This document shows, piece by piece, positions 8,730 to 17,888 of a stretch of DNA of 48,762 bases. Where the stretch lies: positions 37,043 through 85,804 of the forward strand of contig NZ_CADEFI010000012.1 in assembly GCF_902826555.1 (NCBI RefSeq), in the 5' to 3' direction. The DNA is from an uncultured Hyphomicrobium sp. (GTDB lineage: Bacteria > Pseudomonadota > Alphaproteobacteria > Rhizobiales > Hyphomicrobiaceae). The position numbers were made by a program, and so were the translations under genes. The notes below the pieces were generated by a model. The model did no database searches, was not told the origin of the DNA, and was given only the letters and a program-made list of their open reading frames with translations. The stretch's first letter is position 1. Each line of letters begins with the position of its first letter.

Positions 8730-9914
8730 TCAGCCCAACAGGGCCTCTGGGGCTTCGGCCTCGCCATAGAGCGTCATCATCGGCTCGTCATCGAGGATCG
8801 CCTCCTCGTATTTGCCATAGCCGTTGAAGTCGCCGGCGATGGCGCGTCCGTAGGCACCGACGTTGCCGATCTCGAGATAATCGCCCTCGCGAATGCAGTC
8901 CGGCAGCAGGAACGGGCCCTTCATGTGGTCGATCGAGTCGCAGGTCGGGCCCCACAGCTCGTAGGGGATGAGCGTCTCGTTGGCCGGCTCGCGGTTGACG
9001 AGGCGAACCGGATATATCCATCCAAGGTGAGCGGCATCGAACAGCACGCCGTAACCGCCGTCGTTGATGAAGAGATCGCTGCCGCGGCGAGCCTCCACGC
9101 GCACGATCAGGCTTTCGGCCTCGGCGACGAGCGCGCGGCCGGGCTCGCACATCAGGCGCACGTCCTCGCGCACGGGAAGCTTGTTCACGCCCTCCTCGAT
9201 GGCAGACAGGAAGCGCGTGAGCGGCGCCGGCTGCATGCCCGGGTAGATCGACGGAAAGCCGCCGCCCACATCGAGACGATCGACGACGACCCCCGCCTTG
9301 CCGATCAGGCTCTGCACCTCGGCGAGCGCATTGATGTAGGCATCCGGCGTCATGGTCTGCGAGCCGACGTGGAAGGTAATGCCCAGCTCTGCCGCCACCT
9401 GGCGCGTCTTCATCAGAACACGCGCCGCCTTTTGGCCGCTCACGCCGAACTTGCGCTCGAGCGGGATGCGGCTGTTGATGGCCGGAACGGCAATGCGGAC
9501 GAACAGGGCGAGATCACGCGCCGGGCCCGCAGGTCCGGCGGTCTCCTCGACGATCTTTCTCAGCTCGTCCTCGGTATCGAGCGAAAAGCTCCTGACGCCG
9601 TGCTCATGGTAGGCGCGGCGGATGCTCTCGCGCGACTTCACCGGATGCATGAAATGCAGCTCGGCGCCGGGAATCGTCGCCGCATCCTCGATCTCGGGAA
9701 TCGAGGCCACGTCAAAATGGCGGATACCGGCCCCGTACAGCGCGCCGATCAGAAAGACCGAGCTGTTGGCCTTGTAGGCATAGGCCACGTCGCCGTTGAA
9801 ATTGTCGATGAACCAGCGGGCAGCGCGGGCGGCGGCGTGGGGCCGAGCGCACACCACCGGACGCTCCGGCTTGCGGACGGCAACAAGGTCTGCCGCTGAG
9901 GCATACCGCTCCAT
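8730..9914 (-). CDS. Ornithine/lysine decarboxylase, type III PLP-dependent (alanine-racemase fold)
   Basis: PLP enzyme that decarboxylates ornithine, or lysine in some homologues, to the diamine, opening polyamine synthesis. The protein is 394 residues. Visible are the PLP lysine in VAYAYKAN (Lys48), HVGSQ near residue 180, the glycine-rich phosphate loop VDRLDVGGGFPSIYP, CEPGRALVAEAES near 250, and GPTCDSID near 325 with the catalytic Cys-Asp pair of eukaryotic-type decarboxylases. An alphaproteobacterial ornithine/lysine decarboxylase is the best fit. Whether lysine is also used cannot be decided here. The gene appears to stand alone. Confidence 0.88.
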   Translation of the reverse strand: MERYASAADLVAVRKPERPVVCARPHAAARAARWFIDNFNGDVAYAYKANSSVFLIGALYGAGIRHFDVASIPEIEDAATIPGAELHFMHPVKSRESIRRAYHEHGVRSFSLDTEDELRKIVEETAGPAGPARDLALFVRIAVPAINSRIPLERKFGVSGQKAARVLMKTRQVAAELGITFHVGSQTMTPDAYINALAEVQSLIGKAGVVVDRLDVGGGFPSIYPGMQPAPLTRFLSAIEEGVNKLPVREDVRLMCEPGRALVAEAESLIVRVEARRGSDLFINDGGYGVLFDAAHLGWIYPVRLVNREPANETLIPYELWGPTCDSIDHMKGPFLLPDCIREGDYLEIGNVGAYGRAIAGDFNGYGKYEEAILDDEPMMTLYGEAEAPEALLG

Positions 9915-10136
9915 GTCTACGGACCTCCACCAACTCGGGTTGGACCAGAAGCGCCGTGCGAAGCGAAATCGCCGCCGTGCGTGCGCTGCATTTAGGACCT
10001 CGAGGCCCCCATGTAAAGACCCTTTGATCGTTGAGAGGCTTAACTAATCCCGACGGCCGCCATAGCGGAGTTTTGTGACACTACTACCGGCACGGAGGGG
10101 AAAACCGCGCAGGGGCCTCTGCAGACTGAGACAGCT

Positions 10137-10676
10137 TCAAATCGGCGTGGGTGTACCGGTGGGCTCCGGTGCCGTTTGCAGGGGCGCGTCTTGCTCCAGC
10201 AGACGGCAAACGGAGGCGGCGCTCGAGGCATCGTGCTCGGAAAGCGCGTTCTCGACGTTCAAAATCTCGACCGTGCCGTCGCGTACGACCATGGCGTAGC
10301 GGTTGGAGCGGATGCCCAATCCGAACTCCGAAAGATCGACGGCCAAGCCCGAGCGCATGGCAAAATCGGCGTTGCCATCGGCGAGCATCAGCACCTTGCG
10401 CTGTGCGCCATGATCGCGCGCCCAGCGATGAAGAACGAAGACGTCGTTGACGGCGGTGCACGCGACGACGTCGACCCCGTTCTTCTCCAACGTATCGACC
10501 AGCGACACGATGCCCGGCAAATGCTCCCTGTGGCATACGGGCGTGAAGGCTCCCGGCAAGCCGAACAGCGCGACACGGCGGCCCGCGAAGATGTCCATCG
10601 TCGATTTTTTCGACGCGGCACGTTTCTCCATCACGACGAAGGATGCTTCAGGAAGCCGCTCGCCCTCTTTGATCAT
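10137..10676 (-). CDS. Peroxiredoxin, Prx5 / AhpE-like type
   Basis: Thiol peroxidase of the redoxin family that reduces peroxides in the cytoplasm. The start MIKEGERLPEASF (ATG 10676) is the conserved family N-terminus; an upstream extension of the frame is not conserved in character. The peroxidatic cysteine is Cys48 in LPGAFTPVCHREHLPG, the Prx5 signature, followed by VVACTAVNDVFVLHRWA. The 179-residue protein is slightly longer than usual because of a Pro/Thr-rich tail (APLQTAPEPTGTPTPI). The reductant is not encoded nearby. Confidence 0.9.
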   Translation of the reverse strand: MIKEGERLPEASFVVMEKRAASKKSTMDIFAGRRVALFGLPGAFTPVCHREHLPGIVSLVDTLEKNGVDVVACTAVNDVFVLHRWARDHGAQRKVLMLADGNADFAMRSGLAVDLSEFGLGIRSNRYAMVVRDGTVEILNVENALSEHDASSAASVCRLLEQDAPLQTAPEPTGTPTPI

Positions 10677-10958
10677 GTCTTGCCCTCTCGCACTCACGCC
10701 TTCGGATGGAGGCACGCCATAGCGAGCCAAGCGCGCATAAGTTTGACACTTGGCCCGTGCGGCGATCCTTCGCAGCTCCGAAATGCCGAACGCATCCGAT
10801 CGCCATACGAATGCCCGGTTCGGCTCAGAGCTTGCCCCTCTGATTGGGAAATCTCTATCGGCCGGACTGACTGCGCGTCGCGGATCGCCGCGCGCTCGGC
10901 GCGGCGGCATTTGCTCATTTGCATCATGAATGACGTGTTCTGCGTAAAAGGGTAGCTC

Positions 10959-11711
10959 ATGACATTGGGCGGCGACGACGGACAGCCAACCACAGCGGAG
11001 GTTCTGGCCTCCATCCGGCGGACGATCAAAAGCGGTCAGCTCGACGAAATTCCGCCATCCGAAATTTCGCTACCGGCAGGTGCCGGGACATCGTCCGAAC
11101 CGGACGACTTCGAACTGCCGGCAATGTTCCGCAGAGATCGCGAGGCTGCACCGGTGCTCACCGCCTCGCTGGTCGACCGGATCGGTGCTGCACTCGGCTC
11201 GCTCGACGAGACGAACGACCGAGCACGGCGCGAGCACGGCCCGGCACCCCTCTCGCCGACGCTGCCGACACTCGCGGCCGCGCGCGATCTTTCCGCCCTG
11301 GATATCGGCAAACCACGCGTGCCGCCTCAGCCGACAACGGCAGAGGTGATCCCCAGCGCCGACGCGGCGGCTCGGCCCAAGCCCGTGCCGCGGGAAATGC
11401 CTCTCTGTCGCGACCGGCTGGTGGTGCGCATGGCGGGACCCGTGGAGCCGCGCCTTTCTCCCGCGCCGCCTCCCGCCGTGCCGAAGGGCGCGATGGGAAG
11501 CTTCAACTATCTCCTCGGTGCCGTCGAGACTGGCCCATCCGACGAGGACGACGAGCGAGCGATGCCGCCGCCTCTGCCCCTGTCAGAACGGGCAGCCAGC
11601 GATCTCGACGCGAACGTGCTACGTCCCATGCTCAGGCAGTGGCTCGACGACAATATCAATCGCGTGCTCACCGAGGCGCTCATTCAGACGCTGCAACGCG
11701 ACCGTCAATAA
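10959..11711 (+). CDS. popZ: PopZ-like polar organising protein (DUF2497)
   Basis: The protein has the layout of PopZ, which forms a matrix at alphaproteobacterial cell poles and anchors the chromosome origin through ParB. A short N-terminal helix (TTAEVLASIRRTIKSGQ, residues 11-27) is followed by a long acidic and proline-rich linker. It ends in the oligomerisation helices NVLRPMLRQWLDDNINRVLT near residues 215-240. At 250 residues it is longer than the Caulobacter protein, mostly in the linker. A ribosome site (AGGG, about 7 nt) precedes ATG 10959. The gene runs convergently with tex, with only 12 nt between the stops. Confidence 0.8.
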   Translation: MTLGGDDGQPTTAEVLASIRRTIKSGQLDEIPPSEISLPAGAGTSSEPDDFELPAMFRRDREAAPVLTASLVDRIGAALGSLDETNDRARREHGPAPLSPTLPTLAAARDLSALDIGKPRVPPQPTTAEVIPSADAAARPKPVPREMPLCRDRLVVRMAGPVEPRLSPAPPPAVPKGAMGSFNYLLGAVETGPSDEDDERAMPPPLPLSERAASDLDANVLRPMLRQWLDDNINRVLTEALIQTLQRDRQ

Positions 11712-11723
11712 GCCTTCGGGCGC

Positions 11724-14039
11724 CTATTTTCTTTCCTGCGCGCGGCGGAGGGCTGCAGCGAGCGCGCTTTCGCCGGCGGGCTCCGGGCCGCGCTTCGGCG
11801 GCGGGGCGAAATTGCGGTTGCCTTGAGACGGGGCTCCGGACGGACGCGGCGCACCCGCGTTCGACGCGCCGCGCTCGATCTGGCCGGAGCGCATGGTCAG
11901 CGCGATGCGCTTCCTTTCGGCGTCGACCTCCTTGACGCGAACGCTGACGACATCGCCCACCTTCACCACCTCGCGCGGATCCTTCACGAAGCGATCTGCG
12001 AGCTCGGAGATGTGCACGAGCCCATCCTGGTGCACACCGATATCGACGAAGGCGCCGAAGGCGGCGACGTTGGTGACGGTGCCTTCGAGCTGCATGCCGG
12101 GCTTCAAGTCCGAGATCTTCTCCACGCCGTCCGCGAAGGTCGCGGTCTTGAACTCGGGGCGCGGATCGCGACCGGGCTTTTCAAGCTCGGCCAGGATATC
12201 CGTCACGGTCGGGACGCCGAAGCTCTGGTCGGCGAACTCGGCGGGCTTCAACGCCTTCAGGAAGGCGCGATCGCCGATCATGGCCTTCAAGGGACGTTTC
12301 GTCTTCTCCGAGATGCGCTCGACCACCTCATAGGCTTCCGGGTGCACGGCAGAGGCGTCGAGCGGATTGGTGCCGTTCATGATGCGCAGGAACCCTGCCG
12401 CCTGCTCGAAGGCTTTCGGTCCGAGACGCGGCACCTTCTTCAAGCTGGCTCGGGTCTTGAAGGCGCCATTCTCGTTGCGGAAGGCGACAATATTGGAAGC
12501 GAGCGTCTGATTGAGGCCAGAAACGCGCGTCAACAGCGGTACCGAGGCGGTGTTCACATCCACGCCCACGGAGTTCACGCAGTCCTCGACCACGGCATCG
12601 AGAGAGCGGGCGAGGCCGTTCTGGTCCACGTCATGCTGGTACTGGCCGACGCCGATGGCCTTGGGCTCGATCTTCACCAGCTCGGCCAGCGGATCCTGCA
12701 GGCGTCGTGCGATAGAGACGGCGCCGCGAAGCGAGACGTCGAGATCAGGAAACTCCTTGGCTGCCAATTCCGACGCCGAATAGACGGAGGCGCCGGCTTC
12801 CGAGACCATTACTTTCGTCAGCTTCAGCTGAGGCATCTTGCTCATCAGCTCGGCGACGAGCTTGTCGGTCTCGCGGCTGCCGGTGCCGTTGCCGACACTG
12901 ACAAGGTCGACCTTGTGCTTGGCTGCAAGCGACGCAAGCGCGGCCAGCGAGCCCGTCCAATCGCGCTTCGGCTCGTGCGGATAGATGGTCGCGGTCTCGA
13001 CCAGCTTTCCGGTGGCATCGACGATAGCGACCTTGACGCCGGTGCGCAGGCCCGGATCGAGACCCATGGTCACGCGCGGGCCGGCGGGGGCCGCAAGCAA
13101 GAGGTCCTTGAGGTTCGACGAGAAGACGGTGATGGCCTCGGCATCGGCGCGCTCCTTCAAGCGCGTGAGCAGATCCGAGGTTATGGTGGTGGCGAGGCGC
13201 GCCTTCCAGGCGAGGCGAACGGTCTCGCCGAGCCAAGCGTCGGCGGGGCGGCCCCTGTCGGCGATGCCGAACGCGGCGCGGATCTTGCCTTCGGCGGGAT
13301 GGGCCTTGGTCTCGTCGTGCTCGACGTCGAGGTCGACATCGAGCACTCCCTCGTTGACGCCACGCAGGAGCGCAAGCGCGCGGTGGCTCGGCATGTCCTT
13401 GATCGCTTGCCCGAAGTCGAAATAGTCGGAGAACTTGGCGCCTTCCGTCTCCTTGCCTTTTTTCACTTTGGACGCGAGCTTGCCCTCGCCCCATTCCCAT
13501 TCGCGCAGACCCTGTACGACATCCGCGCGCTCGCCGATGCGCTCGATCAGGATATGGCGCGCACCATCGAGGGCGGCCTTCTGGTCGGCAATGCCCTTGT
13601 CGGCGGAAATGAACTTCGCCGCTTCGGCCGCGGGATCGAGGCCCGGGTTGCCCAGCAGCGCATCCGCCAGCGGCTCGAGCCCCGCCTCGCGCGCGATCTG
13701 CGCCTTCGTGCGCCGCTTCGGCTTGTAGGGCGCGTAAACATCCTCCAGCTCGACCTTGGTCATGGCGGCGTTGACGGCGCGCGCAAGATCGGGCGTGAGC
13801 TTTCCCTGCTCCTCGATGCTCTTCAGGATCGACGCGCGGCGGTCCTCGAGCTCACGCAGATAGACCAAGCGCTCGGCCAACGTGCGGAGCTGCGTATCGT
13901 CGAGACCGCCGGTCTTCTCCTTGCGGTAGCGTGCGATGAAGGGGACCGTCGCACCCTCGTCCAGAAGCTCCACGGCGGCGGTCACCTGACCGGCCGCAAC
14001 GCGCAATTCATCGGCGATACGCTGATTGATCTTGTCCAT
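11724..14039 (-). CDS. tex: Tex family transcription accessory protein
   Basis: RNA-binding protein of the Tex family, linked to transcription and RNA handling. The 771-residue length is normal. Domain order is a helical Tex N-terminal domain; a YqgF/RNase H-like domain with [16 protein letters not shown] near residue 328; a helix-hairpin-helix region ([40 protein letters not shown]) near 500-555; and a C-terminal S1 domain ([20 protein letters not shown]) near 650-720. A low-complexity basic tail closes the protein. No anomaly is seen. Confidence 0.96.
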   Translation of the reverse strand: MDKINQRIADELRVAAGQVTAAVELLDEGATVPFIARYRKEKTGGLDDTQLRTLAERLVYLRELEDRRASILKSIEEQGKLTPDLARAVNAAMTKVELEDVYAPYKPKRRTKAQIAREAGLEPLADALLGNPGLDPAAEAAKFISADKGIADQKAALDGARHILIERIGERADVVQGLREWEWGEGKLASKVKKGKETEGAKFSDYFDFGQAIKDMPSHRALALLRGVNEGVLDVDLDVEHDETKAHPAEGKIRAAFGIADRGRPADAWLGETVRLAWKARLATTITSDLLTRLKERADAEAITVFSSNLKDLLLAAPAGPRVTMGLDPGLRTGVKVAIVDATGKLVETATIYPHEPKRDWTGSLAALASLAAKHKVDLVSVGNGTGSRETDKLVAELMSKMPQLKLTKVMVSEAGASVYSASELAAKEFPDLDVSLRGAVSIARRLQDPLAELVKIEPKAIGVGQYQHDVDQNGLARSLDAVVEDCVNSVGVDVNTASVPLLTRVSGLNQTLASNIVAFRNENGAFKTRASLKKVPRLGPKAFEQAAGFLRIMNGTNPLDASAVHPEAYEVVERISEKTKRPLKAMIGDRAFLKALKPAEFADQSFGVPTVTDILAELEKPGRDPRPEFKTATFADGVEKISDLKPGMQLEGTVTNVAAFGAFVDIGVHQDGLVHISELADRFVKDPREVVKVGDVVSVRVKEVDAERKRIALTMRSGQIERGASNAGAPRPSGAPSQGNRNFAPPPKRGPEPAGESALAAALRRAQERK

Positions 14040-14056
14040 GGATGTGCCTTCAGAGA

Positions 14057-15322
14057 CTAGGAGGCGCGCTGCTTCAGCTGCGCGGCGGGCGTGGCACCCT
14101 GGGGCGCTGTTTCATCCTCGAGGTCGAGGGCTGTCAAGCGCTCGCCGCGACCGCTGATGCGGGCGGCCGAGGCCGAGACCTTCTCAAGTGCCTTTGTCGA
14201 CTGGCCAAAATAGCGCTCCAGGTCGGCAACGCGCTCCGCGAGGCGTGCCACGTCGCCGAGCAGCAATCCGACCTCGCGCTGAATGAGGCCGGCCTGATCC
14301 CGCATCTTGGCGTCCTTGATCACGGCTTGAACGGTTTGCACGGCCAGCATCAGAATATTGGGGGCCACAATCACCACGCGCGCCCGATGGGCGCGCTGTA
14401 CGAGATCGGCGAAATGCTCGTGCAGGTCGCCATAGACCGATTCCGAGGGCACGAACATCATCGCCGTGTCCTGGGTTTCACCGGGGATCAGATATTTCTC
14501 CGCAATGTCGGCAATGTGGTGGCCGACCGCGGTGCGGATGGCGTCGCGTGCGGCCTTCTGCTCGTCCGATGTCCGCGCGAGGCGCAGGGCTTCGAAACCT
14601 TCGAGGGGAAATTTGGAATCGATCACAAGCGGGGCGGGCGTGTTCGGCAGCCGGATGACGCAGTCCGGGCGCTTGCCGTTCGAGAGCGTGGCCTGGAACT
14701 CGTAGGCACCCGCAGGCAGCGCATCGCGGATGATGGTTTCCATGCGCACCTGTCCGAAGGCGCCGCGCGCCTGCTTGTTGGTGAGCACGCCCGAAAGCGA
14801 GCCCACCTCCGACGACAAGGCGGCGAGGCTCTGCTTGGCTTCGGCAATCACCGCCAGGCGCTCGTTCAAGTTGGAGAGGCTTTCGGTGGTGCGCCGGCCG
14901 GCTTCGGCGAGATTGTCGCCCATGTGGCGGGCGAGCGTGTCGACGCGCTCGGTCAAGCGCTGGACGGTGTCGCTGTTCTGGCGCTGCGCCTCGGAGAGGC
15001 TGTCGGACAAACGGCGGCTCACGCCGTCGAGGGCTGTCCCCAACCGGGCCGCTACCTGCTCGACGCGTTCGTCGAGAGCATGTGCCTCCTCGGCCTGGCG
15101 GCGGACCGTCATCTCGCTCATGGCGGTCAGGCGGCCCTTGATCTCGGCAAACTCGGTGGCGGTGGCGCCGCTTTGGGGGCCACGCCTCAGAGCGACCCCC
15201 AGCACCAGCAGCAAAAGCGCCAACACCAAGGCACCGGCGACCAGAACGGGGTCGGCAGCATCGAGCGTCTCGCGCAGGCGCGCGAGCCACTCAGTCCATC
15301 GATCAGGCGCCGTTTCGACCAT
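14057..15322 (-). CDS. rmuC: DNA recombination protein RmuC
   Basis: RmuC-family protein, a predicted nuclease-fold factor that limits inversions between short repeats. From ATG 15322 it has 421 residues, typical for the family. A single membrane segment lies near residues 25-43 ([20 protein letters not shown]), then a long coiled coil to about 190, then the RmuC domain with [29 protein letters not shown] and [19 protein letters not shown]. An open extension upstream to 15472 is not part of the family. It ends 17 nt before the start of tex and is probably co-transcribed with it. Confidence 0.93.
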   Translation of the reverse strand: MVETAPDRWTEWLARLRETLDAADPVLVAGALVLALLLLVLGVALRRGPQSGATATEFAEIKGRLTAMSEMTVRRQAEEAHALDERVEQVAARLGTALDGVSRRLSDSLSEAQRQNSDTVQRLTERVDTLARHMGDNLAEAGRRTTESLSNLNERLAVIAEAKQSLAALSSEVGSLSGVLTNKQARGAFGQVRMETIIRDALPAGAYEFQATLSNGKRPDCVIRLPNTPAPLVIDSKFPLEGFEALRLARTSDEQKAARDAIRTAVGHHIADIAEKYLIPGETQDTAMMFVPSESVYGDLHEHFADLVQRAHRARVVIVAPNILMLAVQTVQAVIKDAKMRDQAGLIQREVGLLLGDVARLAERVADLERYFGQSTKALEKVSASAARISGRGERLTALDLEDETAPQGATPAAQLKQRAS

Positions 15323-15412
15323 GGTTCTGCGATACCCGATTCGGGCGCCCAAAATTCGTCCGGAAAGGAAGGATCTCATTGCCGGCAGTGGGCATTCGCA
15401 AGGAGCTTGATC

Positions 15413-15982
15413 GTGCGCGCCGTTTTTGCCGTGCTTTTCGTCTTCCTCTCCTGCTCGGCGACGCGCGCGCAAGAGCCGGGCACGGATGCCGATGCGGCCG
15501 CTATCCGCTCAGTCCTCGCGCGCTGGTACAGCGAGCTTCGGCCGGGCGGCGAGCGCCGGCAATGGCAGCTCTATGCACCGGGCGCGATCGACGGCGGGCC
15601 AGCGGAAACCGAGATCAATCCGCACAGCCGCGCGCGGAGCCCCACCATCTCCAACGAGCTCGCCGCAAAAGCGCTGGATTTCACTTACGACGTGGACGTG
15701 CTCAAGATCGATCCCCGCTTCGCCAAGGCCGTGGTGTGGGAGCGCGGGTATTTTTACGCCTGGGCCGCGCAGAGGACCTACGAAAACGCCGCCTCGGCGC
15801 TTTTCGTGTTCGAGAAGCAGCCTGACGGACACTGGCTCATCCTGGCGCATCAAGCGAATTCGATCGGCATCCCGCCGAACAAGATCACCGATCCGATGCC
15901 GGATCTGCGCGAGCGCTTCTACAAGACGCTCGGCAAGGAGCGCGATCCGGATGCGGACGCGCGCAACGCAGGAAAATTCTAG
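15413..15982 (+). CDS. Secreted SnoaL/NTF2-like protein of unknown function
   Basis: The start GTG 15413 is chosen because AGGAG lies 7 nt upstream and a signal peptide follows immediately (VRAVFAVLFVFLSCSATRAQ, cleavage near residue 20). The mature part of about 170 residues begins with DADAAAIRSVLARWYSELRPG and includes the strand-rich VVWERGYFYAWAAQRTYENA and FVFEKQPDGHWLILAHQAN. That layout fits the DUF4440/SnoaL-like NTF2 fold. It starts about 90 nt from the divergent rmuC start and is convergent with the DUF4384 gene. No catalytic residues can be assigned. Confidence 0.75.
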   Translation: MRAVFAVLFVFLSCSATRAQEPGTDADAAAIRSVLARWYSELRPGGERRQWQLYAPGAIDGGPAETEINPHSRARSPTISNELAAKALDFTYDVDVLKIDPRFAKAVVWERGYFYAWAAQRTYENAASALFVFEKQPDGHWLILAHQANSIGIPPNKITDPMPDLRERFYKTLGKERDPDADARNAGKF

Positions 15983-15994
15983 GGCAACCGCTCT

Positions 15995-17632
15995 TCAATC
16001 TGGCGCCGGTCCGCCGCCGGGATCGATGGTGACGGAAATGGCCGCGCGACCTTCCATCGGCAGCGGATCGTCGGCTCCGATCAATGGCTGTGCGTTTGCC
16101 GGCGTGCGCTCTCTGCGGCGGCGCGAGGTGTCAGAGGATTCGCGCGTCTTGGCCTCGCGCTCGGGCGCCGTTCTGAGGAACGTCCGCCAGTCATCGAGGA
16201 AGGCGAAGCGCTGGCGCTCGTAGTCGTAGGAAATGCCGGCCGGGCGGCGCGACTTGCGCTGGCAGATGGCGATTATCTTCTCTTCCCCGCTGCGCTCGAA
16301 GCGGAACTGATAGCCTGCGTCGCGGCCAGGCAGGGAGATGTTCACACCGGGGGCAACGAGATTGTCCGGCTCAAGCTCGTTCGGAAACAGCACCGTCGCC
16401 TTGCCGTCCTGGTCCACGTCGATCAGCGTCAGATAGCAAGCCTTGCCGACCGACGCGTGGATGGTGACGAGATCGCGCGGCCGATAGAAGGGTTGGTCGG
16501 CCCAGAGCAGAACGTCGATCTCCGCGCCGGAGGATGGCGGATCCTTGACGGCGGAGCCGGGCTTGGCGGCACCGTCAAGGGCATGAGACAAGCTTTCCCA
16601 AGCCGCGCGCGATATCGCACCGTACAGCAGGCGGCGGGCGGGGAGCAGGAAGTCCCCACCGACACCGGCCAGCGTCGCTGCCAAGGCGCGCGGGGTCACG
16701 CCACGCTCGGCGGCGGCACGCACGAGGTCGACACTGCGCTCCCACGTGCGGGCGAGGTTGCGTACGGCGCGCTGGCCGACAGCGTCGAAGGCGACGTCGA
16801 ATGCGGGATCGACGGCGCCGGACGCATCTTTTGGTTTGGAGAGGATGCGCGCGGCGAGCCAATCGGCGGCTACCGCGTCGGTGCCTGCTGTCCTTGGCGC
16901 AGGCGCCGTGAGGCGCGCCCATTCGGCCGGAAGCACTGCGATCTGGCTGAGGCGTACGGCGAGGATTGCGCTTTCTTCTCCCAGCGTTTCGATTTCGAGG
17001 GGTCCGCGGTGGCGTGCGAGGCCAGCGAGCAGGGTGGCCGCTGTCTCGCGCGCCTCAGCGAGGCGCTGCGGGTTGGCGCAGCTGTTCCATAGATGGACCA
17101 GCGAAACGAAGCGCGTGTCGGCAGCTTCGACGACGCCGATCTTCTCCACCCACCGACCGATGAGGGCGTCCACCGCGGCGGGCATAACACCCGCGCGGCC
17201 GTGGCAGGCCTGTCGCCGCGCGGGCAAACTGTCGATCCAGTCGCGGACGACCTCGACGTCGGCGGGCGCCGGAGCGGAGCCGCCGTCACCCGGCGAGCCG
17301 GACTGGGCCGTCAATAGGCGCTGATAGATGCGGGAGGCGTCAGGCTCTTTCGGGACGACGAAACGCGGATCCTCGGCGAGAGCCGCCATGTCGAGGATGC
17401 CATCCCCGGCATAGGCTTCGCGGCATTCCGCGCAGCGCACGTCGAGCACGGCGCGCGCCCGCTCGGGCAACGGCCTTGCTTCATTCGCGGCCGCCTCCGC
17501 TACAGGCGTCGATGCGGGTGCAGGCTCGGCGGGCACGGCGCGAGCGGGCGCGATGCACAGCGCAGCAAGCAGCGCGAGCGTGCAGGCATTGCGCACGCGC
17601 TTCGCCGCCGCTTTTCTCTTCCACCCCGCCAT
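15995..17632 (-). CDS. Exported DUF4384 protein with degenerate cytochrome-like N-terminal motif
   Basis: A 545-residue protein with a signal peptide (CTLALLAALCIAPARA, cleavage near residue 33). Near residue 68 the stretch LDVRCAECREAYAGDGILDM, followed by the later PDASRIYQRLL, resembles planctomycete-type cytochrome c domains, but CXXCH is reduced to CAECR, so covalent haem is not expected. The C-terminal third (DVLLWADQPFYRPRDLVTIH, CYLTLIDVDQDGKATVLFPN) is a DUF4384 domain, usually found with peptidase or kinase-linked surface systems. The tail is charged and low in complexity. GGAG precedes ATG 17632. The function is unknown and likely periplasmic. Confidence 0.7.
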   Translation of the reverse strand: MAGWKRKAAAKRVRNACTLALLAALCIAPARAVPAEPAPASTPVAEAAANEARPLPERARAVLDVRCAECREAYAGDGILDMAALAEDPRFVVPKEPDASRIYQRLLTAQSGSPGDGGSAPAPADVEVVRDWIDSLPARRQACHGRAGVMPAAVDALIGRWVEKIGVVEAADTRFVSLVHLWNSCANPQRLAEARETAATLLAGLARHRGPLEIETLGEESAILAVRLSQIAVLPAEWARLTAPAPRTAGTDAVAADWLAARILSKPKDASGAVDPAFDVAFDAVGQRAVRNLARTWERSVDLVRAAAERGVTPRALAATLAGVGGDFLLPARRLLYGAISRAAWESLSHALDGAAKPGSAVKDPPSSGAEIDVLLWADQPFYRPRDLVTIHASVGKACYLTLIDVDQDGKATVLFPNELEPDNLVAPGVNISLPGRDAGYQFRFERSGEEKIIAICQRKSRRPAGISYDYERQRFAFLDDWRTFLRTAPEREAKTRESSDTSRRRRERTPANAQPLIGADDPLPMEGRAAISVTIDPGGGPAPD

Positions 17633-17888
17633 GCCGGCTCCTCTCTCTCGCCAGATTAGCGGGCGCGCGCGTCCCCCGGCTAGAAGCCGTTTCGCAACAG
17701 CGCTGGTGTCAAAAAAAGTCGCTTGCAGTTGCCGCTCCCACTTCCATGGCGCTCCTTAACCATGCCGCCCGGATCGACCGCGCCGCCAGAGGCCGCAACA
17801 GTAGCCTCGGGGCATGGCGTGTCCTATGTGTGGGGTGCCCCTGCCGCGCAGCAGCGGCGTGACCCCACAATGGATTCCCCGACGGCTC

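Noticed and set aside
11823-14060. 745-codon open frame on the plus strand
   Set aside because: It is antisense to tex, a product of high GC at third positions, with no domain or ribosome site.
14042-15412. Long upstream extension of the secreted NTF2-like gene
   Set aside because: It is antisense to rmuC; the GTG at 15413 with AGGAG and a signal peptide marks the true start.
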